Source: Luteimicrobium sp049844995 (lineage in GTDB: Bacteria; Actinomycetota; Actinomycetes; Actinomycetales; Cellulomonadaceae). Taken from it: a DNA stretch of 64,000 nucleotides. The DNA lies in assembly GCF_049844995.1 (NCBI RefSeq), contig NZ_JBNCMC010000013.1, positions 1 through 64,000 on the forward strand, given 5' to 3'. Of the stretch, positions 49,393-57,758 are shown piece after piece (the stretch's first letter is position 1; each line of letters begins with the position of its first letter). A model generated the notes under the pieces. It saw nothing but the letters and a program-made list of their open reading frames with translations. It did not search any database and had not been told where the DNA came from. The position numbers were made by a program, and so were the translations under genes.

Positions 49393-50316
49393 ATGCGCGT
49401 GCTCGTCCTGGGCGCCGGCGTCGCCGGCGCGTCCGTGGCCTGGTCCCTCGCCCGTCGCGGAGCGGAGGTGGTCGTCGTCGACCGGCTGCACGACGGCGCC
49501 GCGACGCTCGCCGGCGCCGGCATCGTCCGGGCGTCGCTCGGGATCACCGAGCCGGGCTTCGTCGAGGCGTACGCGGCGGCCGTCCGGCACTACCCGCGTG
49601 CGATGCGGGACCTCGCCGCGGACCTGGGTCGCGACGCCGCCGACGAGGTCGGGTACCGCGTCGTCGGCGGCCTGTGGCTGTCGCGGGACGACGCCGCCCT
49701 CGCCGGCGTCGAGGCCCGGCTGCGCGCGTTCGGGCCGGAGCAGGTCGGGACGGTCTCCCGCCTCGACCCCGCGCAGGCGCGCGAGGCGTTCCCGGCCGCC
49801 GCGCCCGACCTGGCCGCCGTCCATGTGACCCGGGCGGCCCGCGTCGACGGGCGCCGGCTGCGGCTCGCCCTCCTCGCCGCGGCCCGCGCGCACGGAGCCA
49901 CCGTGCACGACGACGACGCCCGCCTCTCCCCCGACCGCACCGCCGCGGAGCTGGCGTCGGGCGACCGGCTCGAGGCGGACCACGTCGTCGTCGCGGCCGG
50001 GACGTGGACGCCCGCGGTGCTCGCGCCCCGCGGCCTCGGCGTGCCGATCACCCCGCAGCGCGGGCAGATCAGCCACCTCGGGCTGCCGGGCACGGACACG
50101 TCGCACTGGGCCGTGGCGACGGCGATCGGCTCCTCGCACTACCTGCTGGCGTTCGACGACTCGCGCGTCGTCACCGGGTACGGCGCGTCCGGGCTGACGC
50201 TCGGCCCGTACCTCGGGGAGCGCGTCGCCGACGACGTCCTGGGGCTCCCGTCGGCCGACGACGCCGCGGGCCTCGCGGCCCTGGACCCGGCCCGCTTCGG
50301 CGCCGGAGCCCGATGA
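49393..50316 (+). CDS. FAD-dependent amine/amino acid oxidase, shortened
   Basis: The 307-aa protein starts with the DAO-family FAD motif LVLGAGVAGASVAWSLARRGAEVVVVD (4-30) and has the STLAGAGIVR-like AGAGIVRASLG, the QRGQI and SSHYLLAF segments. Full-length relatives have about 60 more residues between the latter and the final ATGHGASGLTLGP. Here the strand DSRVV runs straight into TGYGASGLTLGPYLGERV, so the region with the conserved GxRPxTPDGxPxxG motif that binds substrate seems missing. The frame is intact, so it is either an internally deleted non-functional enzyme or a divergent one. Its stop overlaps the kinase start. Confidence 0.72.
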   Translation: MRVLVLGAGVAGASVAWSLARRGAEVVVVDRLHDGAATLAGAGIVRASLGITEPGFVEAYAAAVRHYPRAMRDLAADLGRDAADEVGYRVVGGLWLSRDDAALAGVEARLRAFGPEQVGTVSRLDPAQAREAFPAAAPDLAAVHVTRAARVDGRRLRLALLAAARAHGATVHDDDARLSPDRTAAELASGDRLEADHVVVAAGTWTPAVLAPRGLGVPITPQRGQISHLGLPGTDTSHWAVATAIGSSHYLLAFDDSRVVTGYGASGLTLGPYLGERVADDVLGLPSADDAAGLAALDPARFGAGAR

Positions 50317-51206
50317 GCGCGCTGATCGTCCCCGCGTCGTTCCGGGCGATGCCGCGCTGGTGGCGCGACGACGACGGCCGCGACTGGCTCGACGGGCTCC
50401 CCGCGCTCGTGGACGCGCAGTGCGAGACGTGGGGGCTCGCCGTCGACGGGGAGCCGTGGCACGGCTCGAACGCGCTGGTCGTCCCCGTGCGCCGGGGCGA
50501 CGAACGGCTCGCGCTGCGCCTCGCGCCGCCTGGCGACGACGTCGCCGACGAGGTCCGCGCGCTCCACCTCTGGGACGGCCGCGGCACCGTCCGGCTCGTC
50601 GACGCGGACATCCCGGCCCGGGCCACGCTCCTCGAACGCCTCGACGGGAGCCGCACCCTCGCGGACGAGCCGCTCGCCGTCGCGCTCCCCGTGCTCGGCG
50701 GGCTCATGCGCACGCTCTCGGTTCCCGTGCCCGACGACGTCACCTCCACCGCGGACGTCGCCGCCGGCCTGCGCGACTCGCTCGAGGAGGGGTGGCGCGC
50801 CGTCGGGCAGCCGACACCGCGACGGCAGCTCGATCACGCGCTGGCGTGCGCCGAGGAACGGGCGGCCGCCCCGACCGGGAGCCGGGCGGTGAACGGCGAC
50901 CTGCACTTCGGTCAGGTGCTCGCGGCGGACCGGACGCCGTGGCTCGTCGTCGACCCCGTGCTCCTGCGCGGCGACCGCGAGCACGACCTCGGGCGGGTGC
51001 TGTGGTCGCGGCTCGACGAGCTGCCCGACGCCGCAGCCGTGCGACGCGCGTTCCGGACGGTCGTCGATGCCGCCGACGTGCCGGTGGAGCGCGCCGAGAG
51101 CTGGGTCGTGCTGCGGTCGATGTCGTACCTGCTCTGGGGCTTGGAGCGCGGGCTCACGATCGACCCGCCGCGCTGCCGGCGGCTGCTGGACGTCTTCTGT
51201 CCCTGA
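50313..51206 (+). CDS. streptomycin/aminoglycoside 6-phosphotransferase-like kinase
   Basis: The 297-aa protein resembles APH(6)-type kinases: WHGSNALVVPVRRGDERLALRLAPPGDDVADEVRALHLWDGRGTVRLVDAD, catalytic loop AVNGDLHFGQVLA (about 190-202), DFG-equivalent VVDPVLLRGDREHDLGRVLWSRLDELPD. True APH(6) enzymes give streptomycin resistance, but chromosomal homologues are often of unknown substrate. The ATG overlaps the FAD oxidase stop (ATGA). A decayed copy of its C-terminal third lies 660 bp downstream. Confidence 0.8.
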   Translation: MSALIVPASFRAMPRWWRDDDGRDWLDGLPALVDAQCETWGLAVDGEPWHGSNALVVPVRRGDERLALRLAPPGDDVADEVRALHLWDGRGTVRLVDADIPARATLLERLDGSRTLADEPLAVALPVLGGLMRTLSVPVPDDVTSTADVAAGLRDSLEEGWRAVGQPTPRRQLDHALACAEERAAAPTGSRAVNGDLHFGQVLAADRTPWLVVDPVLLRGDREHDLGRVLWSRLDELPDAAAVRRAFRTVVDAADVPVERAESWVVLRSMSYLLWGLERGLTIDPPRCRRLLDVFCP

Positions 51207-51235
51207 CGGTCGGTGCCCGGTCGTACGGTGCGGCG

Positions 51236-51718
51236 ATGAGCAGAGCTGACTTCGACTTCCTCGTCGGGAGCTGGCGCGTCGAGCACGAGCGCCTGACCGA
51301 CCCGTTCGACCCCACCTGCAGCACCTGGTCACGGTTCGAGACCGCTGCGGACGTCCATCACATCCTCGACGGCCTCGGCAACGCCGACCAGACGAGCGGC
51401 CCACTGCCGGACGGCACCCGGTTCACCGGCTACTCCCTGCGGCTCTACGCCCCCGGGACGGACGACTGGGGGATCTGGTGGGCGTCGACCGGGAACCCCG
51501 GTGTCCTGGACGACCCGGTGCGGGGCCGCTTCGAGGACGGGGTGGGCACGTTCGTCGGCGACGCCGAGCACGACGGCACCCGCTACCTTGCCCGGTTCCG
51601 ATGGACCGACACCGACACCGAGCACCCCGTCTGGGCGCAGGACTTCTCGTTCGACGACGGGCGGTCCTGGGCGCCGGTGAACTGGCGGATGGTGCACACA
51701 CGGCGCACGACGGCCTGA
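51236..51718 (+). CDS. DUF1579-like small beta-barrel protein
   Basis: The 160-aa protein has FDFLVGSWRVEHERLTDPFDPTCSTWSRFETAADVHHILDGLGNADQ, the start of a lipocalin-like DUF1579 protein, with WASTGNPGVLDDPVRGRFEDGVGTF in the middle. The F.-G.W motif is characteristic. It may bind a small hydrophobic ligand. TACGGT (51224-51229) is 6 nt before the ATG, suggesting leaderless expression independent of the kinase. Confidence 0.72.
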   Translation: MSRADFDFLVGSWRVEHERLTDPFDPTCSTWSRFETAADVHHILDGLGNADQTSGPLPDGTRFTGYSLRLYAPGTDDWGIWWASTGNPGVLDDPVRGRFEDGVGTFVGDAEHDGTRYLARFRWTDTDTEHPVWAQDFSFDDGRSWAPVNWRMVHTRRTTA

Positions 51719-51724
51719 CCGGCG

Positions 51725-51858
51725 CCGAGGACCGCCCGCCTCGTCGAGCACCTCGAGGAACCGCCTTCATCCACGGCCCGCCCGCGTTGTCCACGTCGGC
51801 CTCCACGTGTGCCCGAGCATGTCGGTGTACGGCGACGTCCACCTCGTACCCGCGACGC
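51725..51858 (-). pseudogene. DJ-1/PfpI gene remnant
   Basis: Three blocks match the intact gene at 60871-61428 in the same order: a C-terminal block encoding GGPWMKA then, one frame over, FLEVLDEAG; a middle block encoding YTDMLGHTW (parent YTEKLGHTW); and an N-terminal block encoding GYEVDVA (parent GYEVEIA). Hundreds of bases between blocks are gone and the frame shifts at least twice. The nucleophile region (ALCHGP) is absent. It is a decayed paralogue, not a functional gene. Confidence 0.75.
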
Positions 51859-51867
51859 CGCGTGGGA

Positions 51868-52043
51868 CTGCTGGACCACGTGCTGGCGCGCGCCGAGGGA
51901 CGGGCGGTCGTGCCGGCCGGGCGCTGTGGTCACGGCTCGACGAGCTGCCCGACGACGACGCCGTGCTGAGCGCGTTCCGCACGGTCGTCGACGCCGCCGA
52001 CGTGCCCGTGGAGCGCGCCGAGCGGCAGGTGACGCTCGGTTGA
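51868..52043 (+). pseudogene. APH-like kinase remnant
   Basis: The first part encodes LLDHVLARAEGRAVVPAG (parent QLDHALACAEERAAAPTG) and then, in another frame, RALWSRLDELPDDDAV...FRTVVDAADVPVERAER (parent RVLWSRLDELPDAAAV...). The second part is about 90% identical at the DNA level over about 105 bp to the kinase gene at 50313-51206. About 115 bp that encode the catalytic NGDLHFGQ and VDP motifs are missing, and the C-terminus is cut by TGA at 52041. It is a partial, frameshifted duplicate. Confidence 0.82.
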
Positions 52044-52069
52044 CTCTGCACTTTACAGCGCTGTAAGTT
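52040..52069 (+). promoter_or_regulatory. promoter with LacI-family operator, ABC operon
   Basis: TTGACT (52040-52045), 18 bp, TAAGTT (52064-52069) form a promoter in which the perfect 14-bp palindrome TTACAGCGCTGTAA (52053-52066) overlaps the -10. The CAGCGCTG core is shared with the operator before GH2 (58893-58908). It should allow the LacI-type repressor encoded nearby to block the importer operon. Confidence 0.8.
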
Positions 52070-52108
52070 CGCGCCATCGCACAGTTTGATGGTCGAAGGA
52101 GACGTCAC

Positions 52109-53410
52109 GTGGGCCAGACGAAAGACCAAGACACAGGGACGGTGAGCCGCCGCTCGTTCCTCGCCGGCTCCATGTCGGCCGTCGCCCTGGGGGCGCTCGC
52201 GCTCGCGGGCTGCGCCGCGCCGGGGGCCGGATCGGGCGTGACCAGGCTCAAGTTCTACGAGCAGAAGCAGGAGGTCATCGCCTACTTCGACAAGCTCCTT
52301 CGCCAGTTCGAGCGTGAGAACCCCGGGATCTCGGTCACCCACGACTCGACGGGCGTCATCGCGCCGCAGTTCGTCCGGGGCGAGCCCGCGGACGTCGGCT
52401 GCTTCAACGACAACCTCGAGCTCGCGAGGTACATCTCGCGCGGCCAGCTCGGGGACCTGTCGACCCTGCCGTCGACCGCCACGATCCGACCCGACATCAG
52501 CACGCTCACCGACCAGTACGCCACGTACCCGGGGCGCACGAGCGTCCTGCCGTACTCGCTCGCGGCGGCAGGCGTCATCTACAACAAGAAGATCTTCGCC
52601 GACCACCACCTCGACGTCCCGACGACGTGGACGGAGTTCGTCGACCTGTGCACCGAGCTGAAGAAGGCCGGGGTGACACCGATCTACGCCACCGACCGCG
52701 ACGTCTGGACGCTGTGGCAGGGGCTCTTCGACTACTCCGTCGGCAGCCTCGTCGACACCGGCGCCTTCTTCAAGAAGATGAACGAGATCGGGACCGACGT
52801 CGGCCCCGACTCGGAGGTCTCGTTCCAGAAGACGCTCGCCGTCCCGATGGAGCGGGCCAAGAAGATCTCGACGTTCTTCAACCCGGACCACGCCGTGCGC
52901 GGGTACGCCGACGGCAACCTGGCCTTCGGCAAGGGCAAGGCCGCCATGTACCTGCAGGGGCCCTGGGCCCTGAGCCAGATCGCGCTGGTCGACAAGGACC
53001 TCGAGCTGGACACGTTCCCGCTCCCGGTCAGCGACTCCGCCGGCGACCGCCAGGTCCGGGTCAACATCGACCTCGGCCTCTACATCCCGGTGGCGACGAA
53101 GCACCGGGCCGAGGCGGAGAAGCTCGTCGAGTTCCTCATGCAGCCGCAGGTCATCGACGCGTACAACCGCGAGAACCTCGCCTACTCGACCCGCAAGAAC
53201 GCGCCGGCGCTCAAGGACCCCCGCATCGCCGGACTCCAGCAGTTCGTCGACGGCGCGGCGTTCTACCAGGGAGCGGGGACCTTCATCCCGACGTCGATCC
53301 CGCTCGGGAACTACCTGCAGACCGCCATCCGGACAGGCGACTTCGACTCGATGCTCGTCCAGCTCGACTCCGACTGGCGCCGGCTCGCGACGAGGGAGGC
53401 GACGCGATGA
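52109..53410 (+). CDS. sugar ABC transporter substrate-binding lipoprotein
   Basis: The 433-aa protein begins with a Tat-like signal (SRRSFLAG at 13-20) and a lipobox LALAGC giving lipid-modified Cys35. The mature part is an extracellular solute-binding protein family 1: LKFYEQKQEVIAYFDKLLRQFERENPGISV, VLPYSLAAAGVIYNKKIFADHHLDVPTTWTEFVDLC, GKGKAAMYLQGPWALSQI. It captures an oligosaccharide for the two permeases that follow. The GTG start has GAAGGAG about 10 nt upstream. It is first in the LacI-controlled operon. Confidence 0.9.
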   Translation: MGQTKDQDTGTVSRRSFLAGSMSAVALGALALAGCAAPGAGSGVTRLKFYEQKQEVIAYFDKLLRQFERENPGISVTHDSTGVIAPQFVRGEPADVGCFNDNLELARYISRGQLGDLSTLPSTATIRPDISTLTDQYATYPGRTSVLPYSLAAAGVIYNKKIFADHHLDVPTTWTEFVDLCTELKKAGVTPIYATDRDVWTLWQGLFDYSVGSLVDTGAFFKKMNEIGTDVGPDSEVSFQKTLAVPMERAKKISTFFNPDHAVRGYADGNLAFGKGKAAMYLQGPWALSQIALVDKDLELDTFPLPVSDSAGDRQVRVNIDLGLYIPVATKHRAEAEKLVEFLMQPQVIDAYNRENLAYSTRKNAPALKDPRIAGLQQFVDGAAFYQGAGTFIPTSIPLGNYLQTAIRTGDFDSMLVQLDSDWRRLATREATR

Positions 53411-53451
53411 ACCGCACCGGATCCCGTCCACACGGAGAGGACCGATCGTGA
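53407..53451 (+). other. 14-codon mini-ORF bridging SBP and permease
   Basis: ATG 53407 overlaps the stop of the binding-protein gene (ATGA), and after 14 codons (MNRTGSRPHGEDRS) its stop overlaps the GTG of the permease (GTGA). It contains the GGAGAGG ribosome site of the permease. Ribosomes could reinitiate here and pass to the permease; whether the peptide exists is unknown. Confidence 0.4.
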
Positions 53452-54386
53452 CCGTCCCGACGCAGGTGGCCGACATCGCCGCCCCGAGCCAGGCGACGGC
53501 GACCCCGCGGTCGCGTCGCGGCGCCCGCGGCAGGCCCGGTCTCGCCGCCTACCTGTTCCTCGTCCCGTCCCTGGTGATCTTCACGGCCGTCGTCGTCGTG
53601 CCCGCCGGGCTGGGAATCTTCTACAGCTTCACCGACTACGTCGGCTTCGGGTCGTGGTCGTTCCTGGGGCTGCGGAACTACGCGGCACTGTTCACCGACC
53701 CCACGATCCGCCAGGCGTACGGGTTCACGATCGGCTTCGCTGTCGTCACGGTCATCCTGGCCCAGGTGATCGCGCTCACCCTCGCCGTCGGGCTCTCGCG
53801 CCGCATCCGGCTCGCGACGTCGCTGCGCACGATCTTCGTGATCCCGATGGTGATCTCCGGGATCGTGGTCGCCTACGTCTTCAACTACCTGTTCTCGAAC
53901 AGCCTCCCGGCGTTCGCGACGTCGATCGGCTTCCATCCCCTCGAGGACAGCATCCTGGGCAACCCGCACCTCGCCTGGGTGTCGATCGTGATCGTGTCCG
54001 CCTGGCAGACCATCCCCGGCGCGCTGCTCGTGTACACGGCGGGCCTCACCGCCATCCCCACCGAGCTCTACGAGGCGAGCGCCCTCGACGGTGCGAGCCG
54101 ATGGCGGCAGTTCCGGTCGATCACGCTGCCTCTCATCGCCGGCTTCGTCGTGATCAACACCATCCTCGGCGTCAAGGGCTACCTCGGCGTCTACGACGTC
54201 ATCGTGGGCCTGACGGGCGGCGGCCCGGGGACCTCGACCAGCAGCGTCGCCATGACGATCTTCGGCGGCTTCACCAGCGGCGACTACGCCTACCAGATGG
54301 CCAACGCCACCGTGTTCTTCGTCATCACCGTGCTGATCTCGGTCGTGCAGCTCGCTGCCACCCGTGGAAGGAGCATCCGCCTGTGA
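53448..54386 (+). CDS. sugar ABC transporter permease (MalF-like)
   Basis: The 312-aa protein has six TMs (about 33-55, 97-118, 126-148, 178-199, 222-244, 285-305) and the EAA loop EASALDGASRWRQFRSITLPLI (about 205-226) that docks the ATPase. It pairs with the next permease. The GTG start is overlapped by the stop of a short bridging frame. Confidence 0.9.
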   Translation: MTVPTQVADIAAPSQATATPRSRRGARGRPGLAAYLFLVPSLVIFTAVVVVPAGLGIFYSFTDYVGFGSWSFLGLRNYAALFTDPTIRQAYGFTIGFAVVTVILAQVIALTLAVGLSRRIRLATSLRTIFVIPMVISGIVVAYVFNYLFSNSLPAFATSIGFHPLEDSILGNPHLAWVSIVIVSAWQTIPGALLVYTAGLTAIPTELYEASALDGASRWRQFRSITLPLIAGFVVINTILGVKGYLGVYDVIVGLTGGGPGTSTSSVAMTIFGGFTSGDYAYQMANATVFFVITVLISVVQLAATRGRSIRL

Positions 54387-55285
54387 CCACCCTCCAAGCC
54401 CCGGTCCGGCCGCAGGAGCCGACGAGCGTCGAGACCCGCGGCGGCCGCCGCGGACGCCGCACGCGCGAGCGGACCAACTGGCCCCTCACCGTCGCGCTGG
54501 CTCTGGCGTCCCTCACCGTGCTGGCCCCGCTGTACGTCACGGTGTCGATGGCCTTCAAGACGAGCGCGCAGTCCGTCGACGGCAACGCCTTCTCGCTCCC
54601 GTCGCCCATCAACTTCCAGAGCTTCGCGGACGCCTGGAAGCTCACCCGCTTCCCGGTCTCGTTCGGCCTCTCGGTCGCCGTGGCCGCGATCACGGTCACG
54701 CTGACGCTGCTCCTCAGCTCGCTCGCGTCCTACGCGATCGTGCGTCACTGGTCGCACCGGTTCTTCCGCTGGTCCTTCTTCTACCTGCTCGGCGCGATGT
54801 TCCTCCCGTTCCCGGTCGTCGCCCTGACGCAGATCAAGCTCACCGCCCTGACAGGTCTCGACAACCCCGTCGGTGTCGGCATCCTGCACGCGATGTTCCA
54901 GCTGTCGTTCAGCGTGCTGCTCTACTCGGCCTACCTGCGCTCCATCCCCATCGAGCTCGAGGAGAGCGCGCGGATCGACGGAGCGTCGACGACGCAGATC
55001 TTCCGCCGGATCATCCTGCCGCTCCTGAGCCCGATGAACGCGACGGTCGGCATCTTCGCGTTCCTCGCGTCGTGGAACGACTTCATGGTCCCGTCGCTCA
55101 TCACCGCCAACCCGTCGCTGCAGACCCTCCCCGTGGTGCAGAACATCTTCCAGAGCCAGTTCGGCACCAACTACAACGTCGCGTTCGCCTCGTACCTGAT
55201 GGCGATGGCGCCCACGATCGTCGTGTACCTGATCGCGCAACGATGGGTCATCAGCGGCATCACCCAGGGGGCGGTCAAGAGCTGA
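54383..55285 (+). CDS. sugar ABC transporter permease (MalG-like)
   Basis: The 300-aa protein has six TMs (about 33-53, 91-112, 128-149, 162-183, 204-226, 267-287) and the EAA loop EESARIDGASTTQIFRRIILPLL. The GTG overlaps the stop of the first permease. No ATP-binding gene follows, so a shared MsiK-type ATPase from elsewhere in the genome must power the importer, as is usual in actinobacterial sugar operons. Confidence 0.9.
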   Translation: MTTLQAPVRPQEPTSVETRGGRRGRRTRERTNWPLTVALALASLTVLAPLYVTVSMAFKTSAQSVDGNAFSLPSPINFQSFADAWKLTRFPVSFGLSVAVAAITVTLTLLLSSLASYAIVRHWSHRFFRWSFFYLLGAMFLPFPVVALTQIKLTALTGLDNPVGVGILHAMFQLSFSVLLYSAYLRSIPIELEESARIDGASTTQIFRRIILPLLSPMNATVGIFAFLASWNDFMVPSLITANPSLQTLPVVQNIFQSQFGTNYNVAFASYLMAMAPTIVVYLIAQRWVISGITQGAVKS

Positions 55286-55328
55286 GCCCTCGAGCACCGT
55301 CCTGCCCCACCCGACCCAAGGAGACCCG

Positions 55329-57758
55329 TTGACCAGCACGACCGACCAGACCCGCCTGACGAAGCCGGTGGTGCGTCCGCTCGACTCGGCCCGCCCGCGA
55401 GCGTCGAAGGACCAGCAGGTCGTCGGCGACGGCTGGCGTGTCACGGTCCTCACGGAGCGCCTGTTCCGGGTCGAGTGGGCCCCCGACGGCGACGTCGCCG
55501 AGGACCGGATGTCGACCTTCGCCGTGCGGCGGGAACTGGGGCCCGTCGAGTTCTCCGCCCGGCGGCTCGACCGCGGGGTGGAGATCACGACGCCGCGGGC
55601 GCGGCTGCGCTACGACGGCGGCGAGCCGTCCGCGCACGGCCTGCTCGTCGAGCTGGTCGGTCCCGACGCCGGACGGTGGCGCTACGGCGAGCCGACCCAC
55701 GACCTCGGCGGCACCTCCCGGACGCTCGACGACGTCGACGGCCGGACCGAGCTCGAGCCGGGGATCGTCTCTCCCGCCGGGATCGCGATGATCGACGACT
55801 CCGCCTCGTTCCTCTTCGAGGACGACGGGTCGATCGGCACCCGAGCGCCCGGGCGCCGTGACCTCTACCTCTTCGCTCACGGCAGGGACTTCGCCGGTGC
55901 CGTCCGCGACCTGTACGGGGTGTCCGGCGCGCCCATGCGACTGCCCAGGTGGGCGCTCGGCAACTGGTGGAGCCGGTACCACCGGTACTCGGCCGACTCG
56001 TACCTCGAGCTGATGGACCGGTTCGACGCCGAGCGACTGCCGTTCTCCGTCGCCGTGATCGACATGGACTGGCACCTGGTGGACACCGTGCCGCCGGAGC
56101 ACGGGACGGGTTGGACGGGCTACAGCTGGGACCGGACGTTGTTCCCGGACCCCGAGGCCTTCCTCCGCGCGCTGCACGGGCGAGGGATGCGGACCACGCT
56201 CAACCTGCACCCGGCGGACGGGGTCCGTGCCTTCGAGGACGCGTACCCCGCGATGGCGGCCGCGATGGGAATCGACCCGTCGTCGCAGGCCCCCGTGCCG
56301 TTCGACCTCACGGATCCCCACTTCCTGCGCGCGTACTTCGAGGTGCTGCACCATCCCCTCGAGGAGCAGGGCGTCGACTTCTGGTGGATCGACTGGCAGC
56401 AGGGGCGGATCTCGAACCGCCCGGGAGTCGACCCGCTGTGGCTCCTCAACCACTTCCACCACCTCGACGCCGCGCGCGACGGACGGCCGGGCATGACCTT
56501 CTCGCGGTACGCGGGGCCCGGCAGCCACCGCTACGCCGTCGGGTTCTCCGGCGACGCCGTCATCTCGTGGGCCTCGCTCGCGTTCCAGCCGGAGTTCACG
56601 GCGGCGGCGGCGAACATCGGCTACTGCTGGTGGAGCCACGACATCGGCGGCCACACCCGGGGCGTGCGCGACGACGAGCTCGCGACCCGATGGCTCCAGT
56701 TCGGGGTGTTCTCGCCGATCACGCGCCTGCACTCGGCCAACAACCCGTTCATCCGCAAGGAGCCCTGGACGTTCCCGGCCGAGCACCGGGCCGCCATGGG
56801 CGACGCGCTGCGCTTCCGGCACCGGATGGTGCCGTACCTGCACACCATGAACCACCTCGCGGCGACCGGGACGCCGCTCGTCCGCCCCATGTACCACCTC
56901 GCGCCCCGCCGGTCCGAGGCGTTCACCGTCCCGAACCAGTACGCCTTCGGCACGGAGCTTCTCGTGGCGCCGATCGTCGAGCCGCGGAGCGCCTCCTCCT
57001 TGGCGGGCCGTGCCAGGGCGTGGCTGCCCGCCGGGCTCTGGACGGACGTCTTCACCGGGACCGTCTACCGGGGCGACCGCCACGTCGACCTGCACCGGAC
57101 GATCGCCGGCATCCCGGTCCTGCTGCGCTCCGGGGGGATCCTTCCCCTGGCCGCCGAGGACGAGCTCGACGCCACGAGGAACCCTCGCGCCCTCGAGCTC
57201 ATCGTCGCCCCGTCGTCCTCCGGCTCGTTCAGGCTCGCCGAGGACCCTGAGGACGACGCCGCGGACGACGGCACAGGCCCCGCCGCGGTCACGCCGTTGA
57301 CCTGGGAGCGGGAGCGCAACGAGCTCCGCATCGGCGCCGTCGAGGGGCGGCCGGGAGTCGTGCCCGCCCACCGCACGTGGACGGTCACGTTCCTGGCCCG
57401 GCTTCCCGAGGGCGAGGTGACCGTCGACGGTGCACCCGTCGCGGTGTCGGGCCAGGACGGCCGGTGGAGCATCACCGTGTCCTCCTCGTCCGACCGGGAG
57501 ATCGTCGTCCGCGTGGCCGGCGCGCCGTTGCGGGTAGGCCCCGACCGGCGCGACGCCGTCCTGGAGGCGCTCGAGCGCGCGCAGGCGAGCAACCCGGCGA
57601 AGCTCGAGGCCTGGGAGGCGGTGCAGAGCGGGCGCAGCGCAGTCGAGCAGGTCGCCGAGCTCGCCACGCTCGACCTCCCCGAGGAGGTTCGCTCCGAGGT
57701 CGTCGAGCTCCTGTCGGCGGTGGTCGACGAGCCCGGCGACGACGCCGTGGCGGGCTGA
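55329..57758 (+). CDS. GH31 glycoside hydrolase, cytoplasmic
   Basis: The 809-aa protein has an N-terminal beta-sandwich (about 30-215), the GH31 barrel (about 216-590) and C-terminal beta domains. The nucleophile is Asp355 in DFWWIDWQQG, where most GH31 enzymes have WxDMNE; the acid/base is probably Asp409 in GFSGDAVISW, and WWSHDIGGH is intact. So it is an alpha-glycosidase of a subgroup with altered subsite residues; the substrate may be an alpha-linked sugar other than maltose or isoprimeverose. No signal peptide. A TTG start is used with AAGGAG 8 nt upstream, probably to reduce expression. It lies 43 bp after the importer genes. Confidence 0.87.
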   Translation: MTSTTDQTRLTKPVVRPLDSARPRASKDQQVVGDGWRVTVLTERLFRVEWAPDGDVAEDRMSTFAVRRELGPVEFSARRLDRGVEITTPRARLRYDGGEPSAHGLLVELVGPDAGRWRYGEPTHDLGGTSRTLDDVDGRTELEPGIVSPAGIAMIDDSASFLFEDDGSIGTRAPGRRDLYLFAHGRDFAGAVRDLYGVSGAPMRLPRWALGNWWSRYHRYSADSYLELMDRFDAERLPFSVAVIDMDWHLVDTVPPEHGTGWTGYSWDRTLFPDPEAFLRALHGRGMRTTLNLHPADGVRAFEDAYPAMAAAMGIDPSSQAPVPFDLTDPHFLRAYFEVLHHPLEEQGVDFWWIDWQQGRISNRPGVDPLWLLNHFHHLDAARDGRPGMTFSRYAGPGSHRYAVGFSGDAVISWASLAFQPEFTAAAANIGYCWWSHDIGGHTRGVRDDELATRWLQFGVFSPITRLHSANNPFIRKEPWTFPAEHRAAMGDALRFRHRMVPYLHTMNHLAATGTPLVRPMYHLAPRRSEAFTVPNQYAFGTELLVAPIVEPRSASSLAGRARAWLPAGLWTDVFTGTVYRGDRHVDLHRTIAGIPVLLRSGGILPLAAEDELDATRNPRALELIVAPSSSGSFRLAEDPEDDAADDGTGPAAVTPLTWERERNELRIGAVEGRPGVVPAHRTWTVTFLARLPEGEVTVDGAPVAVSGQDGRWSITVSSSSDREIVVRVAGAPLRVGPDRRDAVLEALERAQASNPAKLEAWEAVQSGRSAVEQVAELATLDLPEEVRSEVVELLSAVVDEPGDDAVAG

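Noticed and set aside
51807..52043. A plus-strand 78-aa gene starting near 51807
   Set aside because: Its second half is a kinase gene fragment and its first half lies antisense to the DJ-1 fragment; GDVHL resemblance to a kinase loop is coincidental.
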